A DNA stretch of 64,000 nucleotides, taken from contig JANQPF010000010.1 of NCBI GenBank assembly GCA_028285415.1, positions 1-64,000 of the forward strand. The letters run 5' to 3'. The notes beneath the pieces are model-generated. The model was not told the DNA's origin. It saw only the letters and a program-made list of their open reading frames with translations, and searched no databases. The position numbers and the translations under genes were made by a program. Below, piece by piece: positions 40,873 to 51,689 of the stretch (position 1 is its first letter; each line of letters starts with the position of its first letter). The stretch comes from Pseudomonadales bacterium. GTDB lineage: Bacteria > Pseudomonadota > Gammaproteobacteria > Pseudomonadales > Azotimanducaceae.

Positions 40873-41850
40873 TTGGAGTTTTTCGCAAATCTGACTTCGC
40901 CGCCGCTGTTATTTTTCTTATTGGGCGCAGCGGCGGCGCTTTTTCGCTCGGACCTCGAGATGCCCGAGCAGATCGCCAAGTTCTTATCCATTTATCTTTT
41001 GTTTGCGATTGGCTTCAAGGGAGGGGTGGCGCTGTCCGAAAGCGCTGTGGACTTGAGCGTTCTCGTGACCCTTGGCGTGGCATTGGTGCTTGCCTCCGTC
41101 GTGCCTTTTGGCGTGTTCTATCTGCTCAAACGCAAGCTCTCGCTTGCGGACGCGGCGGCAACCGCGGCTACCTACGGTTCCATCAGCGCAGTGACGTTCG
41201 TCACGGCGACCAGCTATCTGGACGGTCAGGGGATCGCCTGGAGCGGCTATCTGGTCGCGGCGATGGCGCTGATGGAATCCCCGGCAATCATTGTGGGCCT
41301 GTTTCTCTATCGTTTGTACAAAGGCAGCGGTGAGGGTGAGGGTTTCTATGCCCGCGATCTACTGCGCGAGTCGTTTCTGAACGGCTCCGTGTTCCTGATT
41401 GTGGGCAGCCTGGTCATCGGCTGGATATCCGGCACGGAGGGCAAAGCGCAACTCGGACCGTTCGTCGACGATCTATTCATTGGAGTCCTCTGCCTGTTCC
41501 TGCTCGATATGGGTATCGTTGCCATGCGCCGTATACACGACATCGGCTCAGCGGCAGGCAGTTTGTCCAGGCTCGGGATGAGTGGCTGGGGGCTGACGCT
41601 GCCGCTCGTAAACGGCGCGCTGGCTGCGGTGTGCGCGGGTCTTCTGGGGTTGGGTGAGGGCGATGCGCTGTTGCTGGTAGTGCTTGCCGCAAGCGCATCC
41701 TACATTGCGGTACCGGCAGCCATGCGACTGGCGTTGCCTGAGGCAAGCCCGAGTGTTTATCTTGGCATGTCGCTGGCAATTACTTTTCCGTTTAATCTGA
41801 TCGTCGGTATCCCCCTCTACCACTTCGTGCTGCGCACGCTCTACTTTTAG
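40873..41850 (+). CDS. sbtA: SbtA-like sodium-dependent bicarbonate transporter
   Basis: A 325-residue membrane protein with about ten segments of the SbtA family, known in cyanobacteria for sodium-coupled bicarbonate uptake. The early block LLFAIGFKGGVALS (about residues 40-53), TAATYGSISAVTFVTA and the internal repeat structure (two five-helix halves, the second starting near GLPLVNGALAAVC) match. It starts at TTG. The following gene encodes the PII-like partner. In non-photosynthetic bacteria it may import bicarbonate for carboxylases or act on another anion. Confidence 0.85.
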   Translation: MEFFANLTSPPLLFFLLGAAAALFRSDLEMPEQIAKFLSIYLLFAIGFKGGVALSESAVDLSVLVTLGVALVLASVVPFGVFYLLKRKLSLADAAATAATYGSISAVTFVTATSYLDGQGIAWSGYLVAAMALMESPAIIVGLFLYRLYKGSGEGEGFYARDLLRESFLNGSVFLIVGSLVIGWISGTEGKAQLGPFVDDLFIGVLCLFLLDMGIVAMRRIHDIGSAAGSLSRLGMSGWGLTLPLVNGALAAVCAGLLGLGEGDALLLVVLAASASYIAVPAAMRLALPEASPSVYLGMSLAITFPFNLIVGIPLYHFVLRTLYF

Positions 41851-41857
41851 GTGACTG

Positions 41858-42154
41858 ATGAAACCGTGCAAACGTCTCGAAATTGTCATTGAGCAACCTC
41901 TTGCGTCTCGTCTCGCCAACCTGCTCGTAGAGCTGGGAGTGCCTGGATATACGCTGATATCGAACGCAGCCGGCCGGGGCGATCGCGGCGTGCGGCGCGC
42001 GGACGAGCCGACGGGTACGTCGACAAACTGCATGTTTGTCATTGCGTGTGATGACCCGGATCTGGTGCAGACCATCGTCGAGGCCGTGCGTCCGGTGCTG
42101 TCACGCTCGGGTGGAATCTGCCTGGTTTCCGACGCGCAATGGGTCCGTCACTGA
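41858..42154 (+). CDS. SbtB-like PII protein
   Basis: A 98-residue PII-like signalling protein. The ferredoxin-like fold is indicated by KRLEIVIEQPLASRLANLL, GVPGYTLISNAAGRGDRGVRR with the flexible T-loop region, and SGGICLVSDAQW at the end. Cyanobacterial SbtB binds adenine nucleotides and regulates SbtA. It starts 7 bp after the sbtA stop, so the pair is clearly a module. The loop sequences differ from cyanobacterial ones, so ligand preference is uncertain. Confidence 0.82.
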   Translation: MKPCKRLEIVIEQPLASRLANLLVELGVPGYTLISNAAGRGDRGVRRADEPTGTSTNCMFVIACDDPDLVQTIVEAVRPVLSRSGGICLVSDAQWVRH

Positions 42155-42252
42155 AAGTTCGAGTTAACCGCAAACCTGGACCGACACAAGCGAATTGTTA
42201 GCCCATGCCACTTCCTTAAAGTATCTCTCGAGACAGTTGAGGAGATGCGTAG

Positions 42253-42594
42253 ATGAATGTGGTTTTGAAGACAAGTGATGTGAAGCTGCCGCGCCATGCC
42301 AATCGTCAGCTGCGGAAAAGGGTTGCGAAGTCCCTGGAAGGCGTTTCGGATCGTATCCGCTCGGTGTACGTCTCTTTGAAGGACGTCAACGGCGCCAAGG
42401 GCGGGACCGACAAGGTCTGTTTGCTCGAAGCTCGTCTCGAGAGCGGCGGCGGTCTGGTTGTGGTCCGCAAAGACCGTCACCTGACGGCCGCGCTTGGCGC
42501 GGGATTGAAAGGCATCCGGCGCCTGGTCAACGAAGAGCTCAAGAAGCGGCGTCGGTTCCGCGGTGCGCAGGCACCGGTCCACCAGCCCGAATAA
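42253..42594 (+). CDS. HPF/RaiA-like ribosome-associated protein, second copy
   Basis: A 113-residue divergent HPF-fold protein: LKTSDVKLPRHANRQLRKRV, VYVSLKDVNGAKGGTDKVC and the strongly basic LNEELKKRRRFRG-type tail. It shares the fold but little sequence with the copy at 38479. The basic tail could extend contacts to rRNA. The ATG follows GAGGAGATGCGTAG. The two copies bracket nhaR, Bax-1 and sbtAB, suggesting a stress or stationary-phase neighbourhood. Confidence 0.62.
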   Translation: MNVVLKTSDVKLPRHANRQLRKRVAKSLEGVSDRIRSVYVSLKDVNGAKGGTDKVCLLEARLESGGGLVVVRKDRHLTAALGAGLKGIRRLVNEELKKRRRFRGAQAPVHQPE

Positions 42595-42698
42595 GCAGCC
42601 CGCCTGTCCAGCGCGCCCCTCGTGTGCAGTTGCGCTAAGGGGATCTACGCAGTTAACTTTGTCCGGTTGAAAGCGTAAAAACCGGGGAGGAGGGTGAG

Positions 42699-43826
42699 AT
42701 GAAGTCACCAATCTGCGACATTCTGGACATTGAGTTTCCGCTGGTGGCATTTACCCACTGCCGCGATGTGGTCGTGGAGGTTTCGAAAGCGGGGGGCATG
42801 GGCGTTCTGGGGGCTGCCGGCTATGATGCCGAACAGCTCGAAATTGAGCTCAACTGGATCGACGAGCACATCGACGGGAAACCGTACGGGGTTGACCTGA
42901 TTGCCCCCACGTCGCTGGCGGGATCGGATGATGACACCAGTGAATCTCTACTCTCCCGTGTCCCCGACGAGCATCGCGACTACGCCATCAACGTGCTGGC
43001 GAACCACGGTATCGACGCAGGTGACATCTACGAGAATCAGCGCGCGCGAACCGGTGGCTTCCTGACCGAAAGCAAAGCCACCAACATTATCGACGTCGCG
43101 TTTTCCCATCCGATCAAGCTCATCGCCAATGCGCTCGGTGTGCCGCCCAGGTACATGATGGAGATGGGCAAAGAACGTGGTGTCGCTACCGCAGCGCTGG
43201 TTGGTGCCAAAGAGCACGCGGTGAAGCAGGTGGAAGCGGGCGTCGACATTCTTGTCGTTGCCGGAACCGAAGCCGGCGGTCACTGTGGAGAAGTCAGCAC
43301 CATGGTGCTGGTCCCCGAAGTGTGCGAGGCCGTCCAGGGCAGCGACGTTGGCATCCTCGCCGCCGGCGGTATTGTGCAGGGCCGCCAGATGGCAGCCTGT
43401 ATGGCGATGGGGGCGCATGGTGCCTGGACCGGCTCGATGTGGCTGACCACGGCCGAGGCGGAAACCTCACCCGTGGTCAAAGAGAAGTACGTGCAGGCTA
43501 CCTCGCGTCAGACGGTGCGCAGTAAGTACCGCACGGGGAAATACTCCCGCCAGCTGCGGTCCGACTGGACGGATGCGTGGGAATCCGAGGAAGCGCCGGA
43601 ATCGCTTCCCATGCCGCTCATGTCACTCATCAGCGAACCGGCGCTGTCGCGCGTGACCAAGCTGGCGGAAGGCGGACATCAGGGTGCAAAACAGCTGGCG
43701 ACGTTTTTTGTTGGTCAGGGGGTCGGGCTCATGAACGACATCCAGGACACACGCACCGTCGTTCGGGAATTCATGGAAGACTATCTGGCAGCCACCGAAC
43801 GCCTCGCAGCGACAATGGAAGACTGA
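42699..43826 (+). CDS. Nitronate monooxygenase-family flavoprotein
   Basis: A 375-residue FMN-dependent TIM-barrel enzyme of the nitronate monooxygenase/2-nitropropane dioxygenase family. VAGTEAGGHCGEVSTMVLVPEV contains the catalytic His of GGHCG, and ILAAGGIVQGRQMAACMAMGAHGAWTGS binds flavin phosphate. The length exceeds fungal members and agrees with bacterial class II-like proteins. Many members oxidise propionate 3-nitronate or act as NADH:quinone reductases. It starts behind GGGGAGGAGGGTGAG and is 3 bp from the monooxygenase gene, hence an operon. Confidence 0.85.
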   Translation: MKSPICDILDIEFPLVAFTHCRDVVVEVSKAGGMGVLGAAGYDAEQLEIELNWIDEHIDGKPYGVDLIAPTSLAGSDDDTSESLLSRVPDEHRDYAINVLANHGIDAGDIYENQRARTGGFLTESKATNIIDVAFSHPIKLIANALGVPPRYMMEMGKERGVATAALVGAKEHAVKQVEAGVDILVVAGTEAGGHCGEVSTMVLVPEVCEAVQGSDVGILAAGGIVQGRQMAACMAMGAHGAWTGSMWLTTAEAETSPVVKEKYVQATSRQTVRSKYRTGKYSRQLRSDWTDAWESEEAPESLPMPLMSLISEPALSRVTKLAEGGHQGAKQLATFFVGQGVGLMNDIQDTRTVVREFMEDYLAATERLAATMED

Positions 43827-43829
43827 GCC

Positions 43830-45445
<1,616 letters not shown>

Positions 45446-45449
<4 letters not shown>

Positions 45450-46621
45450 CCCGCCCGGCGTCTCCTGTTCGCCACCGCCGTCATCATACGATCGAGGATC
45501 TCGTCCAGCACGGGTCCGGGCGTTGCGAAGTTCAGGCGCACAAAGTGATCCGTGTAGCTCGAAAACTCCCGTCCGTCGCTCAAGCCGACCCGGGCTTCTT
45601 CCAGAAAGAAATCGTATGGTGCGCTGTCGAGCTCGAGCGATGTGCAGTCGAGCCATGCGAGAAAGCTGGCTTCCGGCTGGAAGTAACGGATCTCGGGGGC
45701 GCGCTCGCTGAGCACTTCGCTGATGCGGTTGCGATTGCGATCAAGTTGCTCCAGGAGTGCTGCGAGCCAGTCGTCGCCGTTACGCCATGCGGCCAGCGTC
45801 GCTTCAATGCCGAACACGTTTGGCGGACCGAGCAGCCGCGGATGAAACCCATCCAGGTGCCGGTGCATGAGATCTGCGTGCCCGAAGTGCATGAGTGCGC
45901 ACTTCAAACCCGCAATGTTGAACGCCTTCGATGCGGAGCTCAGCGTGATGGTGCGTTTTGCGATTGCGGGACTCAGAGAGGCAATGGGAATGTGCGCTTG
46001 ACCCGGAAAAACCAGGTCTGAATGTACCTCGTCGGAAACGACAATCAGGTCGTTCTTGATCGCAATCGAGGCGATCTGTTCCAGCTCGCGTCGGGTCAGC
46101 ACCCGGCCGGTCGGGTTGTGCGGATTGCACAAAAGCAGCATGCGCGTGTCAGACGTCACCGAACGCTTGAGCCCTTCGACGTCGACTGCATATCCCTGCG
46201 GGCCAACCTGCATTGGATTGTCCACCAGCAAGCGTTCCATCTCGCTGACGATGTCCAGAAAGGGGTGATAGATGGGCGTCTGAATGACGATACCGTCCCC
46301 TGCGTCGGAGAAGGTTGCCACTGCCGCGCGCAATGCCTGGATCAAATCGCCGAACGACTGAGTGAGCTCGGGATCCGGCTTCCAGCCGCAGCGCGCCTGC
46401 ATCCGTTCGCTGTAAGCTTGCGCCAGCTTCAGCTGCGCGTCACGCGCGATGTAGCCGAAGTCTTCCCGTGCCATCACGTCGTTGACGGCCTGTTTGATGG
46501 GCTCAGCCACGGGAAAGTCGAGGTCCGCAATCCATGCCGGTATGACGTCCTCGGGATAGTCGGTCCATTTGACGCCGGTACGCCGGCGCAGCGCCTCCAG
46601 GCTGATCTCCATATTCGGCAT
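45446..46621 (-). CDS. MalY/PatB-like PLP aminotransferase/C-S lyase
   Basis: A 391-residue fold-type I PLP enzyme. CNPHNPTGRVLTRRELE, SDEVHSDLVFPG and LSSASKAFNIAGLK (the PLP Lys) match the MalY/PatB group of cystathionine beta-lyase-like C-S lyases. The chosen ATG (MPNMEISLEAL) follows GGAAGGAGCACCC. It lies 20 bp after the MaoC gene and so is in an operon with MaoC and CocE/NonD genes. The role with those enzymes is unclear; it may remove sulfur or nitrogen from a degraded substrate. Confidence 0.82.
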
Positions 46622-46641
46622 GGGTGCTCCTTCCCGGGTGT

Positions 46642-47106
46642 TCAATCGGCCTCCGGCCGACCTTTCATCATCCGCAGCGGATTGTATGTCAAAACCGTTT
46701 CTCCTTTCTGATTGACCACACGATTATCGGTTCGTACCAAAGCGCGGTTGCCTTTCGATGCGGGACGGATTTCGGAGACGACGCCTTCCACGTGTAGCGT
46801 ATCGCCGGCGAACGTGGGCCCCGAAATATTGATTTCGCAGCCGAGGAAGGCAATTCCCGTGCGGGCAATGGTGGCGGGAATGACCAGACCCTCGGCAACG
46901 GCGAATACCAGCGCGCCGGGAACCAGTCGTCCGTCGAAGCTGGTGTGGTTTTCCAGATAGTCGTATGACGTAAACAGCTCCTCTGTCATACCGGAGACGC
47001 CTACGAAGTTACCAATGTCTGCTTCGGTGATGCTCCTTGTCAGCGTGCGAAATTCGTAGCCGACGCTCCAATCCTGATAGTAAAAACCGTGACCCAGTAG
47101 TTCCAT
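46642..47106 (-). CDS. MaoC-like hotdog dehydratase
   Basis: A 154-residue single-hotdog-domain protein of the MaoC type. The conserved TRSITEADIGNFVGVSGM and VPGALVFAVAEGL give the Asp and His-containing active-site area (the usual His is represented by the NHTSFDGRLVPG region). These proteins hydrate enoyl-CoAs or related thioesters. It follows the CocE/NonD gene by 24 bp and precedes the lyase gene by 20 bp. A GAAGCAAAC leader precedes its ATG. Confidence 0.8.
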   Translation of the reverse strand: MELLGHGFYYQDWSVGYEFRTLTRSITEADIGNFVGVSGMTEELFTSYDYLENHTSFDGRLVPGALVFAVAEGLVIPATIARTGIAFLGCEINISGPTFAGDTLHVEGVVSEIRPASKGNRALVRTDNRVVNQKGETVLTYNPLRMMKGRPEAD

Positions 47107-47130
47107 GTTTGCTTCCCTTTGTCTTGATGT

Positions 47131-48885
47131 TCATGTTCGGTGGATTCTCGGCAGGAGCAGGTGGGAGTCGAATTTTCCGCCGGTATGGACAACGTGTGTC
47201 CCGCGATTGCAGTCGGTGCTCTTCACAAAAGGGTAGGAAGGCACGATCACGCGTGGCGCTATGATGAGCTGCAGGCGTTCACCGGCTCTGTAAAAGGTGC
47301 TGCTCGGCTGGATGGCAATCTCAACGCAAACCACCTCCCCCGGTTTCAGCTTCTGCTCTCGCTGATTTGCCAGCACCGGCTCGTATGCCGTAGACATCGA
47401 TTCATCCAGCTCGCGCCTCGATACCTGAATGAGCCCTCGTGCCACGGTATCGTTGTGGTTGCCCACGGCGCCGAAGAAGCGCACGGGAATGCCATATTCG
47501 TCCAGCTTGTCGACGGCAACAAAAACGGCCATGTCGTCCGGCGGTGGGTTACCCCTGGCTTCCACCCATAGTTTCAGCTTCATGTAGCCGGTAATTTCCG
47601 TGTCCTCATCGAAGCGCAGAGAGAACTCCAGACTTCCGGAGCGGGCGTCGTAAACATGCTCGGTAGCATCCGCAACGGGTGCTCCGAGTAAGGTGCCGCC
47701 ATGCCCGAGGTACCGTTTTTCGTAAGTTGTGCCCGCCAGCGGCCAGGCAGATTCGCCGCGGACCTGGTGAATGGCCTGCCGGCTGCTGCGTACTTCCAAA
47801 CGCACGGCTGGTCGCTTTTCGAAACCGTTGTCTTCGCCTTTTACGAAACGGTCGAAAAACGCGCGGGTCAGATCGAGCACCTCGCGAGAGTAGTACGCGT
47901 CCCACTTCAAACGCCGGTGCGTATAAAGGTATTTGTGCTCTGACCGCGCCTCGCGATAGGCGCGGAAGCTGCCCCGAGTGTGCAGGCCCTGATCGGAAAA
48001 GCTCGCACAGATGAGCATGGGCAGGTCAATGGAGGACAGATCCGGATTCTTCGCGCGCCAGTAGTCGTCGTAGTAAGGGTGCGTTGCCGCCATGTGCTGT
48101 GGCAGCTGCCCTTCGGTGGCAATGAATTCCGCTTCGCTGCAGTTGATGGTTGGCTTGACTTCGGTATACCACCAGAACGTCGGGAAGCCGCGCTCTTCCA
48201 CACCGCCTTCGAAAAACATGTCCTGATAGAAGTTGGAAATGCCCTCCCAGGGACAGATTGCCTTCAGGGCGGAGGGTACGCCGTGGGGAGACTGCCGTGA
48301 CGCCACGCCGTACTGGCTGATGGCAAGATAGCTCACGCCGGACAGTCCCACGGCGCCGGTGCACCACTCCCGCTCGCCGACCCATTCGATGGCCTCGGCG
48401 AATGCGCGGCTCTGCGATTCCGAGAATAGGGTGGGTGTGCCGCCGCTCGAGGCGTAGCCGGGCATGTTCATGTTCACAACCGCATAACCCGCCTCAACCC
48501 AGAACTGCGGATCGGGAGATTCCCAGCTCGTCAGCGCCGAGAAGGACGGCCCGCGATCCTCCTGGGGAATCATGCGGTACTGTTTTGGCGGCCCGCCGAA
48601 AGGGGTCTTCTTGAGTGCAGGAATCAGGCTGTTGTCGTAGGGGTGCGCGCACATGACCGCCGGTACCTGCTCCCCGCGTGCAGCGGCCCGCTTCGATCGA
48701 AATACGTTCACGGTCACCTGGGTCCCGTCGCTCAGGGGTACGCCAACGTCGTATTCACAGAGAATGTCTTCGTCCGGGGGCGTAAGTGCGCACTGGGGTC
48801 GAAACAGCTGCCCGCTCTTGAGCGCGCGGCCGACAACGGGCGCTATCGCATGCGCCATGCGTTTGATATCAGTCCAGTCTAGCAT
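47131..48885 (-). CDS. CocE/NonD-family hydrolase
   Basis: A 584-residue serine hydrolase of the CocE/NonD family. The N-terminal alpha/beta domain carries VGLSGVSYLA (nucleophile Ser in GLSGVSY) and the C-terminal jelly-roll domain begins near residue 400 (SLEFSLRFDEDTEITGYMKLKL). Members hydrolyse esters such as cocaine and nonactin or dipeptides. The ATG at 48885 is preceded by GGAGAGAACGTG; the GTG 3 bases earlier is less likely. It heads an operon with MaoC and MalY-like genes and could open esters formed by the nearby monooxygenase. Confidence 0.88.
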   Translation of the reverse strand: MLDWTDIKRMAHAIAPVVGRALKSGQLFRPQCALTPPDEDILCEYDVGVPLSDGTQVTVNVFRSKRAAARGEQVPAVMCAHPYDNSLIPALKKTPFGGPPKQYRMIPQEDRGPSFSALTSWESPDPQFWVEAGYAVVNMNMPGYASSGGTPTLFSESQSRAFAEAIEWVGEREWCTGAVGLSGVSYLAISQYGVASRQSPHGVPSALKAICPWEGISNFYQDMFFEGGVEERGFPTFWWYTEVKPTINCSEAEFIATEGQLPQHMAATHPYYDDYWRAKNPDLSSIDLPMLICASFSDQGLHTRGSFRAYREARSEHKYLYTHRRLKWDAYYSREVLDLTRAFFDRFVKGEDNGFEKRPAVRLEVRSSRQAIHQVRGESAWPLAGTTYEKRYLGHGGTLLGAPVADATEHVYDARSGSLEFSLRFDEDTEITGYMKLKLWVEARGNPPPDDMAVFVAVDKLDEYGIPVRFFGAVGNHNDTVARGLIQVSRRELDESMSTAYEPVLANQREQKLKPGEVVCVEIAIQPSSTFYRAGERLQLIIAPRVIVPSYPFVKSTDCNRGTHVVHTGGKFDSHLLLPRIHRT

Positions 48886-48999
48886 CACGTTCTCTCCGGG
48901 CAGTCACAGCATTGTGCCAACAAACCGTCGTGCAACGTAGCCGTGGCTCCGCCGATCCGGCTGTGCGACCATCTTTGAGGTAAACGGAGGGGGTGACAA

Positions 49000-51117
49000 T
49001 TGTTTTGGATCGATGGAGTTGTTGTCGCAGGACTGTTGGTCAGCCTCCTGGGCTGGTGGCGTCGCCGTGAAGGTACCGCGCTTGCCGGTGCGATCGCGGT
49101 GCTTGCGGCGGGCGGCTACGGGTTGCTCCTTGATCGCTGGCAGTATGCGGCAGCATTGATCGTTGCGGCTATTATCCTGCTTCTGCTTACGGTTCGGCGC
49201 CGGCCGGAGAAAGTTCCTTACCGGAGCGGTGCGCTCTTTTCGTTTCTGGCGGTCGTGACCGTTGCGCTTCTGTATCTGTTCCCCATCCGGGATTTGCCGA
49301 AACCCTCTGGAGAGCACGGGGTTGGCGTCCGTGATTTTGTGCTCACCGATGCGAGTCGAACGGGCGTGCTGGCAGCAGCTGCAGATGCGCCTCGCGAGCT
49401 CCTGGTGCGTGCGTGGTACCCGGCACGCGTTAGCGGTGCGGATGCGCCGCGTCCCTACTTTACACCTTTGGAGGCGGCGACAACCGGGGGCAGCCTGGGG
49501 GCGTTTGTCGATCTACCGTTTCTCTTCAAGTACATTCGACATGTCCGGACGAACAGCTTTGTCGATGCACCGTTGATTGCTGCGCCTGAGCCGCTGCCGG
49601 TGGTCTTTTTCAGTCACGGCTACACCTCGTTTGCCGGTCAGAACACGGCGTTGATGGAAGATCTGGCAAGCCACGGCTATCTGGTGTTTTCGGTGCACCA
49701 CAGCCATGACTCGGCACCGGCTGTGCTTCCAGATGGGCGGCTCATTGACACGGATCCGCAGCTCTTCAGCGACATGGCAGCCCAGACGGAGAACGAGGCG
49801 GCGGCGGAAGAGCTGCTCGATGGATTTATCGGGTCCTCGCCGGAGGTGCGACATAGAGGCGTGCAGGCGCTCTATCGTTCTTATATGGACAACAACTATC
49901 GCATTGCGGCCGTCAGCGCTCGGGTTTGGGTGGCTGACCGTCGCTTTGTGCACGACGCTTTGGCAGCTGCTGACGTGCCGGCGAACGTGGCAGATCTGGC
50001 GGCGGTGGGAGACTTTGATCGAACGGGGCAGATAGGCATGTCGTTTGGCGGGTCTACGACCGGCGCGTTGTGTCAGGAAGATCGCCGCTGCGCCGCGGCG
50101 GTCAACATGGACGGTGGTGATTACCACTACGACACAACGTTTGGCAGAAACGTGTCCGTACCGTTTCTCATGCTGTATTCCGATCTCAACAGGATGGCTA
50201 GTCTATTGAGTGAAGGTTCGATCGATACCGGTCATGGCTTCAACGACTTCTCCTACGAGCGATTCGAGACCACAGGGCTGCGTCAGGACGTGCACCGCCT
50301 GATGATTCGCGACGTGATGCATCTTGGGGTATCGGATTTCACGCTCTTTCTGCGAAACCCGCTGCGAGGCTTGTTGCTCGGTCCGATAGATCCCGATGCG
50401 ATGCTCGACGTCCAGAACGACGTTGTCAGAGGCTTTTTTGACCGTTACCTGCGTCGTGCGAACAACGGCTTTCCCCGCGCAGAGCTCGAGAAGCATGCGG
50501 CCAGGGTTGAAGTGCAGGATACGCATGCCGTCAGAGAGTGGTGGCTCGGCGAGCACCCTGAGGATGTCACCGTGCCGGTACGCATGGAGACGTCGCTCGG
50601 TAACATTGACGTTGCGATATACCCTCTGCGGGCGCCATTGTCAGCGTCGAAATTCCTCGAGCAGGTGGATGCGGGCACCTACACGAATACAAGCCTCTAT
50701 CGGGTAACACGTCGATCGGAAGACCCTCGATCGATAGCGGTGGTGCAGGGTGGACATGGTATCTCCCGAGCGCTCTCGGCTGAGCACGTGGAACCGGTGC
50801 CACACGAGACGACAGATCTAACGGGTATGCCAAACGCGCGGGGCACCATTGCGTTTGCCAGGCTGGCACCGGGAACGGCAAGCACGGAATTTTTCTTCAA
50901 CGTCGAAGACAATCCGGTATTGGATACGGGCAACACCATGCGCAATCCGGATGGGCAGGGGTATGCGACGTTCGGCCGCGTGCTGAGTGGACTCAGAATT
51001 CTCGAGGGCCTTGCCGATCGCCGTCGCGGCGCAAATGCGGAATTGCCCGCGCTGCGTGGAGAAATGCTCGTCGAACCTATAACCGTGCACACTATCCGGC
51101 GCATTTCCGCACCCTAG
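49000..51117 (+). CDS. Membrane-anchored PAF-acetylhydrolase-like enzyme fused to cyclophilin
   Basis: A 705-residue two-enzyme fusion. Four membrane helices (about residues 4-20, 27-45, 49-65, 77-94) are followed by an alpha/beta hydrolase (about 105-520) resembling PAF-acetylhydrolases: oxyanion FFSHGYTSFAGQ, nucleophile Ser348 in GMSFGG, likely Asp371 (NMDGG) and His441 (VMHLGVSD). Residues about 525-705 form a cyclophilin-type peptidyl-prolyl isomerase: LGNIDVAIYP, SLYRV with the catalytic Arg, VVQGG, TEFFFNVEDNPVLD and FGRVLSGL. I know no characterised protein with this order. It starts at TTG behind GGAGGGGGTGACA. Both catalytic domains should face the periplasm. Confidence 0.8.
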   Translation: MFWIDGVVVAGLLVSLLGWWRRREGTALAGAIAVLAAGGYGLLLDRWQYAAALIVAAIILLLLTVRRRPEKVPYRSGALFSFLAVVTVALLYLFPIRDLPKPSGEHGVGVRDFVLTDASRTGVLAAAADAPRELLVRAWYPARVSGADAPRPYFTPLEAATTGGSLGAFVDLPFLFKYIRHVRTNSFVDAPLIAAPEPLPVVFFSHGYTSFAGQNTALMEDLASHGYLVFSVHHSHDSAPAVLPDGRLIDTDPQLFSDMAAQTENEAAAEELLDGFIGSSPEVRHRGVQALYRSYMDNNYRIAAVSARVWVADRRFVHDALAAADVPANVADLAAVGDFDRTGQIGMSFGGSTTGALCQEDRRCAAAVNMDGGDYHYDTTFGRNVSVPFLMLYSDLNRMASLLSEGSIDTGHGFNDFSYERFETTGLRQDVHRLMIRDVMHLGVSDFTLFLRNPLRGLLLGPIDPDAMLDVQNDVVRGFFDRYLRRANNGFPRAELEKHAARVEVQDTHAVREWWLGEHPEDVTVPVRMETSLGNIDVAIYPLRAPLSASKFLEQVDAGTYTNTSLYRVTRRSEDPRSIAVVQGGHGISRALSAEHVEPVPHETTDLTGMPNARGTIAFARLAPGTASTEFFFNVEDNPVLDTGNTMRNPDGQGYATFGRVLSGLRILEGLADRRRGANAELPALRGEMLVEPITVHTIRRISAP

Positions 51118-51209
51118 TGCACTTTGGCACGGGGCGGTGCGCAAGGCTTGCTGTTTCCCAGGCGTTAACGCCTTAAGTTGATCGTTACTCAAATTCTGGA
51201 GTGACGCGA

Positions 51210-51533
51210 ATGAAACTTTTTTTCCTTTTTCTCGTTTTTCTGCTTGCCAGCACCGCAGCATGGGCAGGGACAACCAATCCGCTGAAAGAGGGCGCCTACG
51301 CCTGCGCGGAGTCGATTCAGGCGCAGGTTGGCCTGCATCGATACGAACTCGTCAAAGTGACACAGCGTGGCGGTAACAAGAACTTCAACATGTGGCTGAA
51401 CGCCCACGATGAGAACGTGGGAGCGTTCTGCGAAATCCGGCGTGGGAACGTGGTTGCAACCCACGTTCGCGATGCTCACTGGTCCTCTCGCAACATGCGT
51501 GAGCCGGTAAAATCTGATCTCGCTGCCCGTTAA
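51210..51533 (+). CDS. Small secreted protein with two cysteines
   Basis: A 107-residue exported protein with a very hydrophobic signal peptide (LFFLFLVFLLASTAAWA). The mature part has two cysteines (YACAESI, GAFCEIRRGN), probably forming a disulfide, and a compact beta-rich pattern. No family is recognised. The ATG at 51210 follows GGAGTGACGCGA; an in-frame GTG at 51201 would add three residues. A strong hairpin follows, so it is probably monocistronic. Confidence 0.65.
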   Translation: MKLFFLFLVFLLASTAAWAGTTNPLKEGAYACAESIQAQVGLHRYELVKVTQRGGNKNFNMWLNAHDENVGAFCEIRRGNVVATHVRDAHWSSRNMREPVKSDLAAR

Positions 51534-51540
51534 CCTCGAG

Positions 51541-51568
51541 CGGGGATGCGCCCTGGCGCGCATCCCCG
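51541..51568 (+). terminator. Perfect 10-bp hairpin after the small secreted gene
   Basis: CGGGGATGCG (51541-51550) and CGCATCCCCG (51559-51568) pair perfectly around an 8-base loop, 7 bp after the stop. No T run follows, so it may stabilise the transcript or terminate inefficiently. Confidence 0.5.
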
Positions 51569-51689
51569 GACGCCCGCTGAGACCTGGTTCTCAAATGGCG
51601 CGACCGCAACGGGCATTTTGCGCAGTGTGCGGTTCTGCCTGGCTGCCAGCCCTTCATGATAAGGCCGTTCCACCTTCGCGAGTGGTGTC

